The translations under genes were made by a program, and so were the position numbers. The notes under the pieces were generated by a model, which worked only from the letters and a program-made list of their open reading frames with translations, did not search any database and was not told the origin of the DNA. Below, piece by piece: positions 55,558 to 64,000 of a DNA stretch of 64,000 bases. Source of the stretch: Pararhizobium sp. IMCC3301 (GTDB lineage Bacteria; Pseudomonadota; Alphaproteobacteria; Rhizobiales; GCA-2746425); NCBI RefSeq assembly GCF_030758315.1, contig NZ_CP132336.1, positions 1,612,001 to 1,676,000 on the forward strand. The letters are read 5' to 3'. The first letter of the stretch is position 1; each line of letters opens with the position of its first letter.

Positions 55558-56289
55558 ATGACTTATTGCGTCGGTATGAAACTGAATAGGGGCCTGGTCT
55601 TTATGTCAGATACCCGCACGAATGCGGGCCTCGATAATATTGCATCATTCAAGAAGATGCACACTTGGGAAGTTCCCGGCGATCGTGTGATCACCTTGCT
55701 GACAGCGGGCAATCTGGCAACCACACAGGCCGTCATCAGTCTGCTCGATGAACGCCGCAAGGCGCCCGAAGACCGCAATCCGTCGGTCCTCGAAGCGCCA
55801 TCGATGTTTCAGATTGCGGGCATTGTCGGCGAGGTCTTGAAAGATACGATTCTGGCCAATGCCAATGTCGGACAGAAGAGCGACAGCTCCTTCAATGCAA
55901 CCTTGATTGTCGGCGGCCAGATCAAGGGCATGCCTCCAAGGATTTTTATGGTCTATCCGGAAGGCAATTTTGTCGAAGCCAGCGAGGACACACCATTCTT
56001 TCAGATCGGTGAAACCAAATACGGCAAGCCGATCCTGGTGCGCGCCTATGATCCTGATATGGGTTTTGAAGAGGTCATCAAGCTGCTGCTGGTATCCTAT
56101 GACAGCACCATCAAATCGAATCTCTCGGTTGGTTTGCCACTGGATGTCATGACGTATGAAACCGATTCCTTTGTCATTGGTCATCAGATCCGCATCACCG
56201 AAACGAACCCGCATTACAAGGCAATTTCCGACAATTGGAGCGATGCCCTTCGCGAGGCGTTTGTCAGCCTGCCGGACTTTGAGTTTTAG
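55558..56289 (+). CDS. Anbu, proteasome-like beta subunit
   Basis: 243 residues of COG3484. The protein begins MTYCVGMKLNRGLVFMSD; removal of Met would leave an N-terminal Thr nucleophile, with Asp18 (position 17 after removal) and Lys33 or Lys32 as partners, the classical proteasome triad. TLLTAGNLATTQ follows. Known Anbu proteins assemble into helical or ring-like particles; their substrate is unknown. It is the last gene of the four-gene cluster. Its end overlaps the convergent regulator gene by 26 bp. Confidence 0.92.
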   Translation: MTYCVGMKLNRGLVFMSDTRTNAGLDNIASFKKMHTWEVPGDRVITLLTAGNLATTQAVISLLDERRKAPEDRNPSVLEAPSMFQIAGIVGEVLKDTILANANVGQKSDSSFNATLIVGGQIKGMPPRIFMVYPEGNFVEASEDTPFFQIGETKYGKPILVRAYDPDMGFEEVIKLLLVSYDSTIKSNLSVGLPLDVMTYETDSFVIGHQIRITETNPHYKAISDNWSDALREAFVSLPDFEF

Positions 56290-57385
56290 CAGCTGATTTG
56301 ACGTTGATTTCGCAATCCAGATACACGATCTGCGGCGCAAGACCGGGTTTTGCCAGCCTGTTTTCGATGATTTCAACAAGGGCTTCAGCGCCATCTGAAT
56401 AGCGCCCGCCGGCAATTGTGAATTGATCCAGATGCTCTGTCGGCACATCGACATGGCCAAGCACAACGACATCAAGTTCATTGGTCTGCATGAGCGCACG
56501 TTCACGAAGAACTTCCGCAATGCCCATGCCATCGGAAATTCCCACGCAGATCAGCGCTTCGACCTTCAGCCTGCCCGTGTCATCTGTCAGATCATCAAGC
56601 GCACTGTGCAGCGCACTGCTGACGTTCTGGGTCGGATGCTGAAGGCCTTTGAGGGTCACCAGTTCAGTTTCGATTTGTACGGAGCCCCAGTTTCGCTGCC
56701 GTTGAAAAAACCGACGCACGCTCAGGATCGGCTGTGATGAACTGTCAAGCGAGACCAGTGCAATGCGCCGACGGCCAGCATCAACCAGATGATCCAGCGA
56801 CAGTGACAAAGCCTCTTCCCAGTCGATGCCCATACGATCCACATCGACACCGGAAACCGTGTGTCCGTCGACGACCAAAGCGCGGGTCTTTGCTTGCAGC
56901 ATCGCCAAGAGCCGCACCGGAATGACTTCGTAATGAGATTGCAGAATGGCGCCGTCAAACGATGGAATCGACTTGAGGATGTCGAGCAGATGATCCGTGT
57001 CATGATAGGAGATCTGCATCACATGACCATGTTTTGCTTTGACTTGCGCCATGATCGCGTTTTGCACCCGCGCGCATCTTTCATTCATGCTTGAGTTCGA
57101 AAGAATCAATATGTTCCTTGAACTGTCAGATGCAGAATTATTGAGGCTGCCATATATGCCTGGCACCTTGCCGGAGCCGTCTTTCACCACATATGAACCG
57201 CGCCCGACCTGGGCCGAGATCTGACCCTTTTCCTTGAGCAGCGAAAACACATCCTGCACCGTTGACTGACCCACGCCATATTGGCGCATCAGTTCCCTGA
57301 CAGTTGGCAGGCGTGTGCCGTGATCAGATCGTTCAATCAAATCTTCCAGCGAGTTCAACAGGTTCTTGGAAATTGTGGACTGCAT
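56264..57385 (-). CDS. GntR-type HTH regulator with LacI-like ligand domain
   Basis: 373 residues. The N-terminus carries a GntR winged helix (LPTVRELMRQYGVGQSTVQDVFSLLKEKGQIS, residues about 26-56). From about residue 90 a periplasmic-binding-protein fold follows (DGAILQSHYEVIP, LVVDGHTVSGVDVDRMGIDWEEA, RRRIALVSLD), as in LacI-family sugar regulators. It is divergent from the ABC transporter, with a strong inverted repeat in between, so it probably controls that operon in response to a small ligand. Confidence 0.88.
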   Translation of the reverse strand: MQSTISKNLLNSLEDLIERSDHGTRLPTVRELMRQYGVGQSTVQDVFSLLKEKGQISAQVGRGSYVVKDGSGKVPGIYGSLNNSASDSSRNILILSNSSMNERCARVQNAIMAQVKAKHGHVMQISYHDTDHLLDILKSIPSFDGAILQSHYEVIPVRLLAMLQAKTRALVVDGHTVSGVDVDRMGIDWEEALSLSLDHLVDAGRRRIALVSLDSSSQPILSVRRFFQRQRNWGSVQIETELVTLKGLQHPTQNVSSALHSALDDLTDDTGRLKVEALICVGISDGMGIAEVLRERALMQTNELDVVVLGHVDVPTEHLDQFTIAGGRYSDGAEALVEIIENRLAKPGLAPQIVYLDCEINVKSAAKTQSPAG

Positions 57386-57410
57386 ATTGACACTTCTTTC
57401 TCTCCCTTAG

Positions 57411-57530
57411 ATACATTCCCAGATACAATATGACAAGTGCTGTTTTACGGCGGACAGCGGCCAAATTGAATTTTCAGCACTGGAAAAATACAAAATGAGT
57501 TTACAATACAATATATATCAGTATTGTATT
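57411..57530. promoter_or_regulatory. Operator/promoter region with ATACAAT repeats between regulator and ABC operon
   Basis: A perfect inverted repeat, AATACAATA (57505-57513) and TATTGTATT (57522-57530), has an 8-base spacer. Further direct copies of the half-site occur at 57423-57430 (ATACAATA), 57488-57495 (ATACAAAA) and 57411-57417 (ATACATT). The inverted pair overlaps a probable -10 region for the ABC genes (TTTACA near 57500 as -35). It is the best candidate binding site of the divergent regulator. Confidence 0.65.
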
Positions 57531-57568
57531 TAAAGACCTTGAAATCGCGTTCGGGAGGACCCGCTTTT

Positions 57569-58363
57569 ATGACCGCGCCAACTCTGAACGCGGAGGCTGA
57601 AGGTGCAGCAAGTGCCCTGCCCGTGATTCACATCGGCTCACTGTCCAAGATATTTGGCGAACCCGCAGCGGACGGAGTGACAGTGCTTGAAGGCATTGAT
57701 CTGGATATTGCGGAAAATCAATTCGTCTCGCTCGTTGGCAGAAGCGGCTGCGGCAAAACCACCCTGCTGAATATCATCGCCGGGCTTGAAGCGCCGTCGA
57801 CGGGGATTGTTCAGATCAATGGCCGCGATGTGAAAGGTCCCGGGCAGGGGCAGGGCGTCGTGTTTCAGCAGCATGCCCTGTTTCCCTGGCTTACCGCGCA
57901 GGCCAATGTTGAATTCGGCTTTCGCACCGCTCGCATGTCCAAAGCGGAACAGCGCGATCAGGCCGAAGAGCTGCTCAGTCTGGTCGGTCTGGAGCAGGCA
58001 TCAAACAGATACCCCCGCGAGCTGTCCGGTGGCATGCAGCAACGCGTCGCGATTGCACGGGCGCTGGCACTGGATCCCGACATCCTCTTGATGGACGAGC
58101 CGTTCGGCGCATTGGATGAGCTGACAAGGATCGAGATGCAGCAAGAGCTGCTGCGCATCTGGGAGGTGCGCAAGAAGACCGTTGTCTTCGTCACCCATTC
58201 GATCAACGAGGCACTGATCCTGTCTGATCGCGTGGTCCTGTTGGCACCTCATCCCGGACGGATCGCCCGGGATCTGACCGTCGAGCTGTCCCGGCCCCGC
58301 CAGCGCACCAGTGTCGGCTTTAACGAATTGTATCAGGACGTCTGGAGCGGTCTGTCATCATGA
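57569..58363 (+). CDS. ABC transporter ATP-binding protein (nitrate/sulfonate/taurine type)
   Basis: 264 residues from the ATG at 57569, which has a GGGAGGAC ribosome binding site; an upstream start is only a frame extension into the operator. Walker A is GRSGCGKTT, Q-loop FQQHALFPW, signature LSGGMQQR and Walker B LLMDEPFGALDE, followed by H-loop VTHSINEAL. These match the SsuB/TauB/NrtD branch. It overlaps the first permease gene by four bases. Confidence 0.95.
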   Translation: MTAPTLNAEAEGAASALPVIHIGSLSKIFGEPAADGVTVLEGIDLDIAENQFVSLVGRSGCGKTTLLNIIAGLEAPSTGIVQINGRDVKGPGQGQGVVFQQHALFPWLTAQANVEFGFRTARMSKAEQRDQAEELLSLVGLEQASNRYPRELSGGMQQRVAIARALALDPDILLMDEPFGALDELTRIEMQQELLRIWEVRKKTVVFVTHSINEALILSDRVVLLAPHPGRIARDLTVELSRPRQRTSVGFNELYQDVWSGLSS

Positions 58364-59151
58364 TCCGCCGGGTATTCCCATATGTCAGCGCATTTGCGGT
58401 CATCGCCGCCCTGATCCTGCTGTGGGAATTGGGCGTACGGTATGGCTACCTGAAGGAATATCAGTTTCCGCCTGCCAGCAAGATAGCCCGCGGGTTTGTT
58501 GAAATATCCACAATTGGCTTCCCAACAGGCGTGACCCTGTGGTCGCATACTCTCACAACGGTGTGGCGTATAGTGCAGGGCTATACCGCCGCCATCGCGC
58601 TGGCCATTCCGGCTGGGCTGGTGATCGCGGCCTTTCCGGTGCTGGACAAAATGCTGGCTCCAGCCATCGTCTTTTTCCGCTCGATTGCAACGCTCAGCCT
58701 GCTGCCCCTTGTCATCGTCTGGTTCGGCGCCGGTGAACTGACCAAGATCGTATTGATTGGCTACGGGTGTTTCTGGGTCATGCTGTCGAACGTCATTGCG
58801 GGCGTCAAATATGTTGATCCTGTTTTGATACGCGCTGGCCGGTCCTTTGGTCTGAGCGGCATAGAACTCTACCGCAGTGTCGTTCTGCCGGCGGCCCTGC
58901 CCCGCATCTTTGCAGGAGCCCGCATGGCACTGGGCGTCGGGTTCATGGTGATCGTCGGGGCCGAAATGATCGGCACCATCGAAGGGCTGGGTGCCCTGAT
59001 CATGGAAGCGCGCACCTTTTACAAAAGCGAGATCACCATCGTCGGCATGCTGGTCATTGGTGTGCTTGGCTTCCTCATCTCAACCGGTCTGGCCGCACTT
59101 GAGCGAGTGATGCTGCCCTGGGCATCCAGCATTGACGAGGTGAAGCGATGA
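58360..59151 (+). CDS. ABC transporter permease 1
   Basis: 263 residues, about six membrane segments. The EAA-type cytoplasmic loop appears as RAGRSFGLSGIELYRSVVLPAALP, with the conserved G and P that dock on the ATPase. It matches SsuC/TauC permeases of the BPD family. ATGA overlaps occur at both ends, so the cluster is translated together. A second permease follows. Confidence 0.94.
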   Translation: MIRRVFPYVSAFAVIAALILLWELGVRYGYLKEYQFPPASKIARGFVEISTIGFPTGVTLWSHTLTTVWRIVQGYTAAIALAIPAGLVIAAFPVLDKMLAPAIVFFRSIATLSLLPLVIVWFGAGELTKIVLIGYGCFWVMLSNVIAGVKYVDPVLIRAGRSFGLSGIELYRSVVLPAALPRIFAGARMALGVGFMVIVGAEMIGTIEGLGALIMEARTFYKSEITIVGMLVIGVLGFLISTGLAALERVMLPWASSIDEVKR

Positions 59152-59918
59152 AACAGCTGAGCCAAAGCAATGTCCTGCTGGGTCTGATCGGAAGTGCGCT
59201 TGTCATCTCCGCCTGGGAGTTTGCTTCGCGCAGCGGTGCCATTGATCCGACAATTTTTCCCAGCCCGACAATGGCGATTGCGCAGGCGATCAAGCTGATG
59301 TCCGCCGATCGCGTGGCCGAACATATCGGTTGGAGCCTGATGCGTGTCTTTCTGGGTTTCCTGTTAGGCGCGTTCGCTGGCGTCGTCATCGGCATCATGG
59401 CCGGTTGGTCGCGCGGCTTCGGTCTGATCGTGCGCCCGATAATCGAGCTGCTGCGTCCTATCCCGCCGCTGGCCTGGATCCCGTTAGCCATCATCTGGTT
59501 TGGCCTCGGAGAACCTTCAAAATTGTTCATCATCTTTCTGGGAGCATTCTTTCCGGTGGTGACAGCGGCCTATCAGGGGGTGCGGTCGGTCGACCCGGTC
59601 CTGATCCGGGCCGCACAGACATTTGGCCTGTCCGGCTGGCGGTTGTTACTGCGCGTCATCGTGCCCGCAGCGTCGCCCGATCTGGCAACCGGCATTCGCA
59701 TCGGCTGGGGTCTCAGCTTCGGGATTCTGGTCGCGGCCGAGTTGATCGCTGCCGACCGCGGGCTTGGCTACATGATCATGAATGAGCGCAACACCGGAGG
59801 ATCGGTCAGCGTCATCATCGTTGGCATCCTTCTGATCGGAGCACTGAATTTGCTGACTGACGCCGCCATTGGCGGGGTCATCCAGCGTTGGATTGGCCGC
59901 TGGCACGGCAGCCGATGA
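59148..59918 (+). CDS. ABC transporter permease 2
   Basis: 256 residues, six predicted membrane segments and the loop RAAQTFGLSGWRLLLRVIVPAASP. It is a paralogue of the preceding permease, so the transporter is probably a heterodimer. Most SsuC/TauC systems use one permease gene, so the pair is a small oddity. It is followed by the binding-protein gene after 41 bp. Confidence 0.94.
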   Translation: MKQLSQSNVLLGLIGSALVISAWEFASRSGAIDPTIFPSPTMAIAQAIKLMSADRVAEHIGWSLMRVFLGFLLGAFAGVVIGIMAGWSRGFGLIVRPIIELLRPIPPLAWIPLAIIWFGLGEPSKLFIIFLGAFFPVVTAAYQGVRSVDPVLIRAAQTFGLSGWRLLLRVIVPAASPDLATGIRIGWGLSFGILVAAELIAADRGLGYMIMNERNTGGSVSVIIVGILLIGALNLLTDAAIGGVIQRWIGRWHGSR

Positions 59919-59959
59919 AAGCCTGACCATCACTATCAACCACAAAACAGGAGGTAATC

Positions 59960-60994
59960 ATGATTAAGATACTCAGACAGACAATCCTTGGCGCAGCCTT
60001 TGCGCTGGGAGCCGGAATGGCGACCGCACAGGAGCTGGAAACCGATACATTATCGATCAGCATTGGCGTTGATCTGCCATTCCTCGTTCATATTGTCGCG
60101 CAGGAGAAAGGCTTCTTTAAAGACGCCGGGTTTGAAAATGTGACGTTCGAGAAATTCCAATCGGGCAATCTGGCAGGCGAGGCATTGCTGGCCGGTGAAA
60201 TCCAGCTTTGGACTCCAGGTAACCTGCCGCCAATTGCGATGGCTCACAATGGTATACCGGTCGTGGTTCTGGGCTCGAATGCCGTCAGCCATGGGCTGGA
60301 AAAAATCGTCGTGCGCAAGGATGCAGGCGTCGACAAGCCTGAAGATCTCTACAACGTCCGGCTCGGCCTCTTCGTCAGTTCGACCTCGGGTGCGCTGGTC
60401 GGCAATGTTGCAAAACATTACGGGCTGGACAGCAGCAAGCTACAATTGGTCAACCTCGCCCCGTCCGAGGCGATGGCGGCGATGAAGAACAATGAAATCC
60501 AAGGCATCGTCTTTTGGGAGCCCTGGCCTTATCTGGCTCTCAGCCAGCAGGACACCAAAGTTGTTCATACCGGCACCAAAAGCGGCTTTGCGCAGAACAT
60601 GGACGCGGATGTACAGGTGTCAAACAACCGCACTGTCTGGGTCGCCTCGCAGGACTGGGTTCGCGACAACCCGAATGCCACGAATGCATTGGTGAAGGTT
60701 CTGGTTGAAACCCAGGCCTATGTCTCCGATCCGGCAAACAAGGACGAAGTTCTGAAAATATTCTCGGATTTTCAGGATCAGCCGATGGAAATGAATCAGG
60801 ACCTGCTGTCGAACTACACGTTCGATGCCACCATCGACGAAGCCTATGTCGAAGACATGAATGCGATCACCACGTTCCTCCAGGAGACCAACCGCATTCA
60901 GCAACCACAGGATCCGCTGAGCTATACCTACTCAGATCCTCTGGCAGCAGCGAATGCTGATCTGGTCAAGATCGAAGGTCAATGGAAACCCTGA
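59960..60994 (+). CDS. ABC transporter substrate-binding protein (NMT1/SsuA-like)
   Basis: 344 residues with a signal peptide (basic start, ILGAAFALGAGMATAQ with cleavage after ATA). The mature part has the NMT1/TauA-type pattern: SIGVDLPFLVHIVAQEKGFF, FEKFQSGNLAGEALLAGEI and FWEPWPYLAL. Such proteins bind sulfonates, nitrate, thiamine precursors or similar small molecules. The ligand is not evident. A GGAGG ribosome binding site precedes the ATG, and a hairpin follows the gene, which may raise its level over the downstream genes. Confidence 0.93.
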   Translation: MIKILRQTILGAAFALGAGMATAQELETDTLSISIGVDLPFLVHIVAQEKGFFKDAGFENVTFEKFQSGNLAGEALLAGEIQLWTPGNLPPIAMAHNGIPVVVLGSNAVSHGLEKIVVRKDAGVDKPEDLYNVRLGLFVSSTSGALVGNVAKHYGLDSSKLQLVNLAPSEAMAAMKNNEIQGIVFWEPWPYLALSQQDTKVVHTGTKSGFAQNMDADVQVSNNRTVWVASQDWVRDNPNATNALVKVLVETQAYVSDPANKDEVLKIFSDFQDQPMEMNQDLLSNYTFDATIDEAYVEDMNAITTFLQETNRIQQPQDPLSYTYSDPLAAANADLVKIEGQWKP

Positions 60995-61011
60995 CCCTCA
61001 CCTTGTGACAC

Positions 61012-61036
61012 GGCGCTCCGGTGCATCCGGGGCGCC
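61012..61036 (+). terminator. Hairpin after the binding-protein gene (possible attenuator)
   Basis: A 10-bp stem with one G-T pair, GGCGCTCCGG and CCGGGGCGCC, closes a TGCAT loop in the 63-bp gap. No T run follows, so complete termination is unlikely; partial termination or mRNA stabilisation of the binding-protein message is a known use of such hairpins. Confidence 0.6.
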
Positions 61037-61057
61037 AAACTCCACTCAATTTCCGGA

Positions 61058-62137
61058 ATGACAATGACCCCTCGCGTGGCAAATGAACTGAACATTGCAG
61101 TGATCGGCGCTGGATTTATCGCTGATTATCACGTCGCCGGTCTGAAAGCCGCAGGAGCGACAAATATCTCGGTCCTGGTCGGGCGCTCGCCTGAAAAGAC
61201 CAGGAAGCGTGCAGATGCACTGGGAATCGATAAAATCTCGACCGATTATCACGCGGTGCTGGCTGATCCGGCAATTGATGCCGTGGTGATCGCCACGCCT
61301 GACGCCACCCATCACCAAATGACGCTTGATGCGTTGCAGGCTGGAAAAACCACCCTGCTGCAAAAACCAATGGCGATGAATTCCAATGAGTGCCGCGATA
61401 TTCTGGCTATGGCCAAGACTGTGGCGGCAACGCTGACAGTCAGTTTCATGCACCGCTATTTCCCCGAAGTCCGCTGGCTGAAATCACTGCTGGCATCCGG
61501 CGCTCTGGGCACCATCCACTCCATCCGCATTCGCAATGCCACGCCAGGCGCCGATTGGGCTGACTGGTTCTATTCCCCGGACAATGTGGCAGGTGGCGTG
61601 GTCATGCAACTGGGCGTGCATGGCATTGATCTGGTGCAGCATATTGCCGGTCCGATTGCCTCGGTAAGCGCCGCCGTGACGACACACAGGCCGGAACGTG
61701 TTCTGGAAGACGGACGGCGCATCCGCACCACTCTTGAGGACAACGCGATGGCACGATATGCGCTGCAATCCGGCGCATTGGTCAGCCACGAAATGAGTTA
61801 TACGGAAATTGCCGGATGTGACCGGTTTCGTCTCGAGCTCTATGCTGACAAAGGCACAGTCTGGCTGCGCACAGAACGGGGAGCCGCCGCAATTTTTGCG
61901 CCGGAGGTAACCGGACAGAGCGGCTGGATCACACCCCCTGAAGTCGCAGAGGAGCCGCTGGGCCAGGCGCATCATTTTCACTGGATCAACGTCGCGGCGG
62001 GCCAGATGCCGGGCGATGATACTGCACAGGCAGGCCTGTCCTCTATCCAGGTAGCCGAGACCATCTATAGCGCCGCCAAAAACGGATCGACCGTCACAGT
62101 TCCGTTAACCCCCCAGCACCAGGAGACAGGCCAATGA
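61058..62137 (+). CDS. Gfo/Idh/MocA family oxidoreductase 1
   Basis: 359 residues. Rossmann motif AVIGAGFIADYHVAGLKAAG near residue 12 and the family's KPM motif (LLQKPMAMN) with the catalytic-type Lys. These enzymes oxidise or reduce sugars, inositols and their derivatives with NAD(P). The ATG at 61058 has a modest ribosome binding site; an ATG six bases later is possible. It overlaps the next oxidoreductase gene by four bases. Confidence 0.93.
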   Translation: MTMTPRVANELNIAVIGAGFIADYHVAGLKAAGATNISVLVGRSPEKTRKRADALGIDKISTDYHAVLADPAIDAVVIATPDATHHQMTLDALQAGKTTLLQKPMAMNSNECRDILAMAKTVAATLTVSFMHRYFPEVRWLKSLLASGALGTIHSIRIRNATPGADWADWFYSPDNVAGGVVMQLGVHGIDLVQHIAGPIASVSAAVTTHRPERVLEDGRRIRTTLEDNAMARYALQSGALVSHEMSYTEIAGCDRFRLELYADKGTVWLRTERGAAAIFAPEVTGQSGWITPPEVAEEPLGQAHHFHWINVAAGQMPGDDTAQAGLSSIQVAETIYSAAKNGSTVTVPLTPQHQETGQ

Positions 62138-63186
62138 CCGCCGCTATTCGGATCGCGTTGCTGGGCGTGCAACACTACCACGCCAACTTCTGGGCAAACG
62201 CTATAAAGCAGAGCGACAATGCCGAATTAGCCGGGCTTTGGGATGCTGACCCTGACATCGCAGCGTCCTTTGCGGCGGAGCATGGCACCGAAATATGTCA
62301 GGACCTGTCAGCGCTGCTGGATGCCTGTGAGGCGGTCGCCATCTGTTCCACCACTGTCGAACACAAGGCTTTGATAAAACAGGCCGCCGAAGCCGGCAAA
62401 GCGATCCTGTGTGAAAAACCGCTCGGCATAACAGAGGCGGACGGGTTGGAAATCCGCGATGTTCTTCAGCGCACCGGCGCACTGTTCATGCAAAGCTTTC
62501 CCAAGCGGTTCGATCCGGTCACGCAAGCCATCAAAGATTGTGTCGACAGCGGGGATCTGGGCCAGATCACAATGGTGCGGGTGCGCCATGGTCATAGTCA
62601 CGGGCTCAACGAGGCATTCAAACGCGCCTGGTTCGTTGATCCGGCCAAATCAGGCGGCGGAACTCTGCTCGACGAAGGCGTCCATGCGGCGGATTTTCTT
62701 CGACTGGTTTTCGGCGAGCCGGAGAGTGTTTCGGCGATGATTGCATCGGCGACTTTGAACCTGCCCGTTGAAGACACTGCTCTGGCAAGCTTCTTCTATG
62801 CAAATGGCCTCATTGCAGAAGTCGCAACAAGCTGGTGCTTCGCCGCCGCCGACGCCTCAATCGAGGTTTACGGCACAAACGGCACTGTTCTGGTCAGCGG
62901 TGTGGATATTGCATCCCGGCCGACACGCGAGCGCGATTTCATGCAGGTCTTTCGCCGGATTGGCACCGGGGGAGAGTGGCAAAGCCTTGATCTGGTCCCG
63001 CATTTCAAAACCGGTGTGTTTCATGAGCACGTTGCCTGGGCGTTTATCGATGCCTTGGCGCAAGGGCGTGCGATGCCAACCGGTGTCGATGATGGTTTGC
63101 GCGCTTTTGCCATGATCGACGCTGCCTATGATGCAGCGCGCACCGGCGTCCGCCAATCCATCAAATATCCCGAGGGTGCGCAATGA
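62134..63186 (+). CDS. Gfo/Idh/MocA family oxidoreductase 2
   Basis: 350 residues, with a less canonical first strand (IALLGVQHYHANFWANAIKQ) and a CEKPLGITEADG motif carrying the conserved Lys-Pro. A GGTLLDEGVHAADFLRLVFG segment supplies the His of the active site. It is a second, divergent member of the family, so the pathway may involve two oxidation steps or an oxidation-reduction pair such as epimerisation via a keto intermediate. Overlaps both neighbours by ATGA. Confidence 0.92.
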   Translation: MTAAIRIALLGVQHYHANFWANAIKQSDNAELAGLWDADPDIAASFAAEHGTEICQDLSALLDACEAVAICSTTVEHKALIKQAAEAGKAILCEKPLGITEADGLEIRDVLQRTGALFMQSFPKRFDPVTQAIKDCVDSGDLGQITMVRVRHGHSHGLNEAFKRAWFVDPAKSGGGTLLDEGVHAADFLRLVFGEPESVSAMIASATLNLPVEDTALASFFYANGLIAEVATSWCFAAADASIEVYGTNGTVLVSGVDIASRPTRERDFMQVFRRIGTGGEWQSLDLVPHFKTGVFHEHVAWAFIDALAQGRAMPTGVDDGLRAFAMIDAAYDAARTGVRQSIKYPEGAQ

Positions 63187-64000
63187 CCCTCATGGCAGCC
63201 AGCGTGGTTGAGCAGGATCACGGTGACCCTGTGACTCACCTTGTCTGCGATCTTGGCGGCACCTCTTGTCGATTGGCCCTGGTGCAGCATGACAGCATGG
63301 TCCCGGAAACATGCATCAGCCTTGAGAACAATGGTTTCCAAAGCTTCGACGCCCTGCTGGCTCACTATCTCCAGGATTTTGCCGCATCGTGTCAGCTCTC
63401 TTGTGTCGTGATTGCGCTGGCAGCCCCGATCACGGGCGATTGCGTTGCGTTGACCAACCGGGACTGGACATTGGACCGAAACGTGATCTCCCATATCTGC
63501 GGTGGTGCCGCCGTGTTCCTGATTAACGATTTTGAGGCCCTCGGCCATGCTTTGAACCGGCCTGCTGATCTGTCGCAGCGCGCAATTACGCCAGATATTG
63601 CCAAAGGCGAGGCCCAGACCCGGGTCATTCTGGGTGCCGGAACGGGCTTCAACAGCGCAGCCTGCACAGCCTCGGGCGAAATTATCCGTTCCGAGACCGG
63701 CCACACAACGCTTGCTGTGGAAACGGATATCGACAGAGATCTGCAACACCAAATGTCAGACCGTTTTGGCCGCTGCTCGCAGGAGCGGATATTGTCCGGC
63801 GTCGGGCTTGTTGCGCTCTATCACTTAATTTGCGAACGCAAAGGACAGAGCGCACAATTTGAAGGCAGCTACGCCATCGTCCGCTCCGGGGCGGCTGGAG
63901 ACGATCCTTGCGCAGAACAGGCCTGCAACGAATTCGCCCGCATTCTGGGGCGCACTGCAGGTGATCTGGCGCTGACTTTCATGGCCTATGGCGGCGTTTT
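63183..64000 (+). CDS. glk: Glucokinase family protein, partial (C-terminus outside window)
   Basis: 272 codons are in the window with no stop. N-terminal phosphate loop LVCDLGGTSCRLALV, sugar-binding region AAPITGDCVALTNRDW, INDFEALGHAL and the ATP loop VILGAGTGFNSA, then ETGHTTL and RILSGVGLVALYHLI, match COG0837 bacterial glucokinases rather than ROK. It probably phosphorylates a hexose made by the oxidoreductases or released from a larger substrate. The ATG overlaps the previous stop. True sugar specificity is unknown. Confidence 0.9.
   Translation, partial: MTLMAASVVEQDHGDPVTHLVCDLGGTSCRLALVQHDSMVPETCISLENNGFQSFDALLAHYLQDFAASCQLSCVVIALAAPITGDCVALTNRDWTLDRNVISHICGGAAVFLINDFEALGHALNRPADLSQRAITPDIAKGEAQTRVILGAGTGFNSAACTASGEIIRSETGHTTLAVETDIDRDLQHQMSDRFGRCSQERILSGVGLVALYHLICERKGQSAQFEGSYAIVRSGAAGDDPCAEQACNEFARILGRTAGDLALTFMAYGGV

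Overview
The window looks like chromosomal DNA of an alphaproteobacterium, most likely from the Hyphomicrobiales (Rhizobiales). This is inferred from gene content: a nadABC operon with a NadQ-type regulator and operator, a bdhA-patatin pair, a fused pyruvate carboxylase, a cobalamin cluster, an Anbu proteasome-like cluster and a palindromic intergenic repeat typical of the group. GC content is moderately high and genes are tightly packed, with many ATGA overlaps. I found no rRNA, tRNA, IS element, prophage or CRISPR array. The first and last genes run off the window.

Layout. 1-6170: surface-glycan genes (GMC-type oxidoreductase, three glycosyltransferases, two sulfotransferases, an orphan P-loop protein), suggesting a sulfated polysaccharide. 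6197-12246: nadA-nadB-nadC (de novo NAD synthesis), a divergent MFS transporter, and a Nudix-like regulator (NadQ). 12230-23382: housekeeping and stress genes (tyrosine phosphatase, HD hydrolase, ygfZ, prfC, catabolic acetolactate synthase, DsrE, MarR, CBS, SulP, two RNA methyltransferases). 23580-25935: coxG, coxS and coxM without a large subunit. 26158-38738: ggt, mtgA, ispA, a metallophosphoesterase, ispG, bdhA, a patatin, pyc and a BenE transporter.

38728-49311 is a cobalamin (corrin-ring) cluster in three transcription blocks: cobK and cbiD; cobA and cobB; and cbiX-cobH-cobL-cobI-cbiG/cobJ-cobM. CbiX, CbiD and full-length CbiG point to the early-cobalt-insertion route, although the organism looks aerobic. 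No cobG, cobF or cobN is in the window.

52184-56289 is an Anbu cluster: circularly permuted ATP-grasp ligase, alpha-E protein, transglutaminase-like protease and Anbu proteasome-like subunit. A TerB-like protein and a glutamine amidotransferase are encoded divergently from it. This is the most unusual system here; the family association is known but its substrate is not.

56264-64000 is an inducible catabolic locus: a GntR/PBP-fold regulator, a nitrate/taurine-type ABC transporter, two Gfo/Idh/MocA oxidoreductases and a glucokinase. A strong inverted repeat lies between the regulator and the transporter. The gene set suggests uptake of a sugar-like compound through a transporter family not usually used for sugars.
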